Assembly (NCBI GenBank): GCA_024400115.1
Contig: JAKSNF010000003.1
Coordinates: 84,635-148,634 of the forward strand
Length of the DNA: 64,000 nucleotides
DNA from: Paludibacteraceae bacterium
GTDB taxonomy: Bacteria; Bacteroidota; Bacteroidia; Bacteroidales; Paludibacteraceae
Direction: 5' to 3'
Part shown: piece after piece, positions 60,401-64,000 of the stretch
How the letters are laid out: each line of letters begins with the position of its first letter
Position numbering within the stretch: the first letter of the stretch is position 1
Notes under the pieces: generated by a model
Database searches by the model: none
The model's input: only the letters and a program-made list of their open reading frames with translations
Told to the model about the DNA's origin: nothing
Translations under genes and position numbers: made by a program

Positions 60401-63400
60401 TTTACCACCAGAAGTAGTAGAAATCAAGCCTGAAGCAGGTTTGGTATCAGTAGCATCATTACGTAATTGGATTGCATCATTACCGCCTGCACATCTGCCA
60501 GCATAAATGGCATTCGTCGAAACTTGTTTATTTTCCCATGCAGAATAAGAGGTTCCACTTACTCCTGTTGTGGTAAGTGTAATATCATCGGTTATAGTGG
60601 AACTCTCTACCATCGCAAATACAGCATAGTAGGTAACATCTTCGGTTACTTTGCGGTCACCAGCTTCGGTAAAGAGAACTTCAGGAGCTTCGTCAGAATC
60701 GTGGTCTTTATAAGTTTCTGTCGTCCAACCAACGAAGGTCTTTTCTGCGCAAGTTTGCGGAGCGGCAGGAGCTTCCGGCAATACCAAAGCGGCATTGTAA
60801 GCAAACGACTGCTTGTTATCCTCATTACCATTGATAGACCATGTTACTACAGGTTGAGGTTTAACGGTAATCTCAATCGTGGTAGTCTTGTGATTGAAGG
60901 TTAATGTAACGATTTGCTTACCGACAGCATCATTCGTTAATGGATTAGCAATACCTTCCGGTAAGGTAATAGACGATGGATTATCTTTAATAATCTCACC
61001 ATTATCATAATGCTTATCTACCTTGAATTGAGATGCTTCAATGGATTCACCTACATAGAAGTCAGCAGGGGTCTTATCGATTTGAGCATTATCTATGCTT
61101 ACACAAGACTTACTATTGGTCTTTACGTTCTGTACTCCCGTCGTGCTGGTGCAATAATTAGTTTCGCCAACAGCTATAACTTCGTAGGTATAGTTAGTAT
61201 TATCCGTCAAACCGGTCTTTACATAAGGCGAAGTCGCATCTTCTGCCTCGCCACCATTCCATTTCACTTGATAGGAAACAGCATTGTCAATAGGAGACCA
61301 AGTTAGAGTAATGCCTGTACTACCTTGTTTACTTACTTCAACGGACGGAGCATCAATTGCAATACAATTAACGGTAATTTTTTGGTCAATCGTTTTTTCG
61401 CCCCAAGTGATAGTAACTTTGTCATCACCCACAGTGAGTTTCGTTTCGAGATTAGGACTGAACTCAAACTTATCCTCGTGACCAGCGTATTCTACATCCT
61501 CGCTCAAATCGTAGTTATACGTAGCCGTGATAACTAATCCGGCAGGGTCGAAGGTATCTAAGGCGTCGTACGTTACTTTCGCGGGAGCAGTCTCAACCTC
61601 AACGTTTTGTAATTCTGCCTTGTAGAAGGTTGCAGTTGCGACGTCACTATTGGTCATTTCGGCTTTAATAGCGATTGCCTTGATTGTTGTATTATCCGTG
61701 ATTGTAAACGGCTCTGTGTATTGAGATGTTTCTGCTGATGGAGTAGTAGTTCCATCAGTAGTGTAATAGATTGTAGCACCTTCTGTTTCTGTAGTCAGCG
61801 TTACTAAAGTGGAGCGAATAAATCCAGCCTTACCCGTAGCGATACTGATAGAAGGAGCGAAACACTTAGTGACAGGAGCAACTGAGAATGTTGCCACTCT
61901 TGATGTGGTAGATTTATTACCATTAGTAACTACACAGCGATAATAAGTTGTATTTGCTTCTACCGTAGAAGGAGTGTAAGTGGATGCAGTAGCACCTTCT
62001 ATATTCGTAAATCCGGTGGTCGCATTAGTACTCATTTGCCATTGGTAGGTTAAACATGTGCCAGCAGTAGGAGCAGAAACGATTACTTTAAGGTCTGCCG
62101 CTTCAAAGCCTTGGGTTGCTCCGTTGTCTTTAGGATAAGTTTCATCAAGCACAGGTTTAATTGCATCCCAAACAGCGTAGAAATTAGTAGGCTCGGTTAT
62201 TTGTACTTCGCCAACGGTCACTATGTCTCCTTCCCAAGTCTTACTCCATCCCTTGAAGTCGCTGCAGTCATTTTCGGGATCATCAGGAGCAGTTGCATAC
62301 CTATTTTTCTCAATGGATTGCGTTTCACCATATTGGGTAGTACCATTGTCGGTATAGAACTTAACATCGTATACCGGTGTACATTGAGTAACGTAGTTGG
62401 AGTAAGTGGTAGAACCATAAGTAATTGTCAATGAATAAATATTGGTAGTACCTTCCTCTTTATTGGCAATCTTGACTTGATTGTACTCTACATCAGACAT
62501 GTCGATTACATAATCATCTGCAGTACTACTCAAAGATTGAGACTTAATCTCATTTCCGCTTGCATCATAGATAGTAATATCTTTTCCTTTTGCATTAAAT
62601 TCAATCTTCGTGATGTTTGATGCAAATTCAGGAGTAGTAATAGCACGACCATCTTGTTTATTCATTTGCAGATTATCCACTTTACTGCTATTAGTCCACA
62701 CGCCTTGCATAGCCCATTCTGTTCCATCGGCTGATGTTTTATTATACGATGTTGCATAAGCCATATTTGTCCATCCACTAATATCAGTAGGTGTTATTGC
62801 TGCTGTTTGTGCCACTGTTCCCTCTGCTTGTGCAAATACCGCATAATATTCTACATTGCCAGAGATGGGCGTCGTATTATCTTTCGCCCATTGAACATCA
62901 CTCTCTGTTGCCTCATCTTTGGTAATAGCAGATGTTGCCCAGCCCATAAACTTGTTAGCACAATCACCGGCATCACCATCTTCAACGGTAGGCGCAGCAC
63001 CAGCAATGTCAGCAAATGTTTGTCCCTCAAAAGCAGGGGTGGTTGCTGTGCCGACATTACCTTTGTGCCAAGTTACGGTATATTCGTTAGGTGTAGTAAC
63101 GAAGTAGTTGGAGATTTGTTGCTTGTAGAAATAGATAGTGTTATATGCAGAACTCCAACTATCAAATTTACCATTATCGTATTCAAGATGTTTTGTGCCA
63201 TTATTCAAATCTACTTCATACAGATCGTCTACCACCTCTCCTGATATAGTTAGATAAGTAAGAGCGGAAGACAGGGTTAAGGAAGAAGAACCCGTAAAGT
63301 TGAAATATGTATTTGTACTAAGATTACGAAGTGCATACTTATTGTTTTCTATTGTCACATTCCAGATAATTGAGTTGTCTGTAGTAGAGATAACGCCATG

Positions 63401-64000
63401 GTCTTCCGTCGGGAATGCTTTTCCTTCAAAAGTATTATCCATTGCTTCTTCTACCTCAGTATCATCATCGTATCCATCAATTACATAATTTCCACTTGTC
63501 AATTCAGATGCTGAGCGCACAATCTTATAATCATCACTACCCTTTGCCCAAACGGCATCGTAGGTAACATCGGCATTGACGGTTTCGTTGCCGGTGATGA
63601 GTGTTTGCGTTAAAGTTGACTCAAAGCCAGACCAAACATCATTGTGATTTACCCAACCAACGAATGTGTAACCGGTAATCGGGGCAGTCATTGTCCCCAC
63701 ACCCGGCAAGTTGCTACCTAAAGTGCCGCCTTGTGCCAATTTAATAGCAGCAGGAGCACCTGTGGTAGTGCCATTATTATTAAAGGTCACAGTAACCGCA
63801 GCAATCACTTCACCTGTGAGAGTAATGTATTTGGTGGTTGCACCGGCGGAGGTTATGGAGATAGAACCTGTTACTTCATCATCAGCATCATCAGCCGCAG
63901 CGAGGCGGACATAAGCCGTACCTCCTGCTTGGGGCAGTTGGACAAAAGAAGTATAAGAACCTGCCTGTTCCAAACTTACTTCGTAACCCGTAGGAGCAGT
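57485..64000 (-). CDS. giant multi-domain surface protein (5' end cut off)
   Basis: At least 2,171 residues are visible and the frame stays open to the right edge, so the signal peptide lies outside. From N to C: an Ig-like module; six InlB-B/Flg_new-like repeats (each ending GWxx...YxAVxA, for example YTFVGWVNHNDVW and VFKGWSYAGTTY); beta-sandwich modules; a chitobiase C-terminal-like Ig domain (ATIYYTTDGTTTPSAETSQY); a fibronectin III domain (GITLTWSPIDNAVSYQVKWN); and a C-terminal beta-helix-like and sorting region ending KLIINSNFYIIKSGSVYSAQ. It is probably exported and displayed, possibly by the T9SS encoded here. A ligand cannot be named. Confidence 0.85.
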   Translation of the reverse strand, partial: TAPTGYEVSLEQAGSYTSFVQLPQAGGTAYVRLAAADDADDEVTGSISITSAGATTKYITLTGEVIAAVTVTFNNNGTTTGAPAAIKLAQGGTLGSNLPGVGTMTAPITGYTFVGWVNHNDVWSGFESTLTQTLITGNETVNADVTYDAVWAKGSDDYKIVRSASELTSGNYVIDGYDDDTEVEEAMDNTFEGKAFPTEDHGVISTTDNSIIWNVTIENNKYALRNLSTNTYFNFTGSSSLTLSSALTYLTISGEVVDDLYEVDLNNGTKHLEYDNGKFDSWSSAYNTIYFYKQQISNYFVTTPNEYTVTWHKGNVGTATTPAFEGQTFADIAGAAPTVEDGDAGDCANKFMGWATSAITKDEATESDVQWAKDNTTPISGNVEYYAVFAQAEGTVAQTAAITPTDISGWTNMAYATSYNKTSADGTEWAMQGVWTNSSKVDNLQMNKQDGRAITTPEFASNITKIEFNAKGKDITIYDASGNEIKSQSLSSTADDYVIDMSDVEYNQVKIANKEEGTTNIYSLTITYGSTTYSNYVTQCTPVYDVKFYTDNGTTQYGETQSIEKNRYATAPDDPENDCSDFKGWSKTWEGDIVTVGEVQITEPTNFYAVWDAIKPVLDETYPKDNGATQGFEAADLKVIVSAPTAGTCLTYQWQMSTNATTGFTNIEGATASTYTPSTVEANTTYYRCVVTNGNKSTTSRVATFSVAPVTKCFAPSISIATGKAGFIRSTLVTLTTETEGATIYYTTDGTTTPSAETSQYTEPFTITDNTTIKAIAIKAEMTNSDVATATFYKAELQNVEVETAPAKVTYDALDTFDPAGLVITATYNYDLSEDVEYAGHEDKFEFSPNLETKLTVGDDKVTITWGEKTIDQKITVNCIAIDAPSVEVSKQGSTGITLTWSPIDNAVSYQVKWNGGEAEDATSPYVKTGLTDNTNYTYEVIAVGETNYCTSTTGVQNVKTNSKSCVSIDNAQIDKTPADFYVGESIEASQFKVDKHYDNGEIIKDNPSSITLPEGIANPLTNDAVGKQIVTLTFNHKTTTIEITVKPQPVVTWSINGNEDNKQSFAYNAALVLPEAPAAPQTCAEKTFVGWTTETYKDHDSDEAPEVLFTEAGDRKVTEDVTYYAVFAMVESSTITDDITLTTTGVSGTSYSAWENKQVSTNAIYAGRCAGGNDAIQLRNDATDTKPASGLISTTSGGKVTKVAVEWNDNTAGGRVLNVFASNTAYTDVADLTDDSKKGTLLGTIVEGTSTELVISGDYQYIGVRSNSGALYLDKVSIDWTNGSTTAYSTTCAARTPQSIAITHEATTKIFDVNDAFTYEGLEITATYDSGDPQVVTDYCTITAPDMTTAGEKDVNISYTENDVPVYTSYKINVRQPYYVMYDPNGATTGSAPSDTKKYYTDEKVTVLANESLVKTNNVFKGWSYAGTTYQAGEQVTVGTENITLTAVWEEKMPCTITLSENGNTSTVTDKFTGDNYTLPATITNNVDGYAFMGWSTQEIDDPVATTEQGTFFAKGEEITLINNAYTFYAVYARTSGTSSDYNAGKVTTSADIVAGGLYIFAIGDYAMNNTVESSAVQMTQNFAKTGLSSTDAIVFTLESATDGYYIKNSDGKYLHNGSGTGMSLINSTINTTAIWTFSYNTQQTSNAWQIQNAKNDNRFLGNPDASTHTIKAYATSNWATCPHAITIYRLVGGYTTAPTITVNGTTVQTVPANFHGNVIVENGGDVTLSAATTWKNLTIKNGGKVTTNAALTIKDLLIETKMGAGNGKVTSPNMKGASGQLIIGEGGSIAASGSAIIENQIDPTGTASEGWYTFSVPFPVNAQNGIYYGETKLVNGYDYAIMEYLGDVRAQGQYGWKKYSGILQPGKMYVIAVADTDYGKLRFKKTAEGDLVSANSWTAGIYGGGDDANWNAIGNPNLAISQFVNDGGVQTLQLYDHTTNAFTGYAKGELNIVVGSGFFIQAVEEKKNITMKVNETTSNRGYRAPAEEVEEKPFVAVQLLQGETMNDQVFLNADANASLSYEIGRDVAKIFMQGDAKCAQIYVPAYGTNLCAAQFPLNANNEALFPLTLTAPKKGAYTIAAENVPEGVNLFLEQDGALIWNLNNSAYEIYLNKGETNEYSIRLVANSPLAPTGSETIEAEDNAQKLIINSNFYIIKSGSVYSAQGQLVK

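Overview
The window is chromosomal DNA of a Bacteroidales bacterium (Bacteroidota). Evidence for this: three parts of the type IX secretion system (PorE, PorU, PorV), a Bacteroidota-type LptD, a split methylmalonyl-CoA mutase (mutA/mutB), BspA-like leucine-rich repeat and InlB-repeat surface proteins, a four-helix-bundle suffix protein, and promoters of the Bacteroidota TTTG / TAnnTTTG type instead of -35/-10 boxes. A Paludibacteraceae-like family is a guess that the sequence alone cannot settle. Both ends cut genes: a DUF1015 gene on the left and a very large surface protein on the right.

Layout. 1-4.7 kb: DUF1015, porE, thyA, folA. 4.8-6.6 kb: tRNA-His, a 134-bp inverted-repeat element, a GC-rich gene-free patch and a small DUF3791-type gene pair. 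6.6-12.4 kb (mostly minus strand): a BspA-like protein, a second secreted protein and a broken small peptide gene; a DUF4143 ATPase behind three 22-bp iterons; a histidine acid phosphatase and a PepSY-like lipoprotein. 12.4-14.2 kb: 11-bp repeats, a small lipoprotein, a well-structured small RNA with its own promoter and terminator, and a four-helix protein. 14.2-18.3 kb: mutB and mutA (succinate-propionate interconversion). 18.5-29.7 kb (plus): an outer-membrane barrel, mfd, kdsB, deoD, a second barrel, yidC, a DUF2520 gene, a nitroreductase, menA and a CPBP protease. 29.8-37.3 kb: a lipoprotein, tRNA-Ser(CGA), then minus-strand membrane proteins, rimP-nusA-infB and pheS. 37.4-48.8 kb (plus): lptD, slyD, der, a degenerate FAH-family gene, porU, porV, ispF, aroK, sufE. 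48.9-51.3 kb (minus): DUF349 gene, ftsE, a shortened DUF3256-like gene. 51.4-55.2 kb (plus): barrel, lipase-like lipoprotein, lipoprotein, prfB. 55.3-56.9 kb: two toxin-antitoxin-like pairs. 57.3-64 kb: a small peptide gene downstream of a protein of more than 2,170 residues.

Two systems stand out. First, the genome carries many short-period repeat tracts (7, 8, 9, 11, 14 and 22 bp). One family with CTCTAAA heptads lies at gene ends, where it supplies stop codons and final residues, and also lies in frame inside folA, pheS and mfd; another 30-bp unit lies inside both kdsB and a lipoprotein signal peptide. Second, small peptides with a YxxP motif sit directly downstream of secreted proteins that share a C-terminal motif; one copy is intact and one is broken by a stop codon. 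Seventeen recognisable promoters have exactly 20 bp between the TTTG and TAnnTTTG boxes, or close variants of these boxes.
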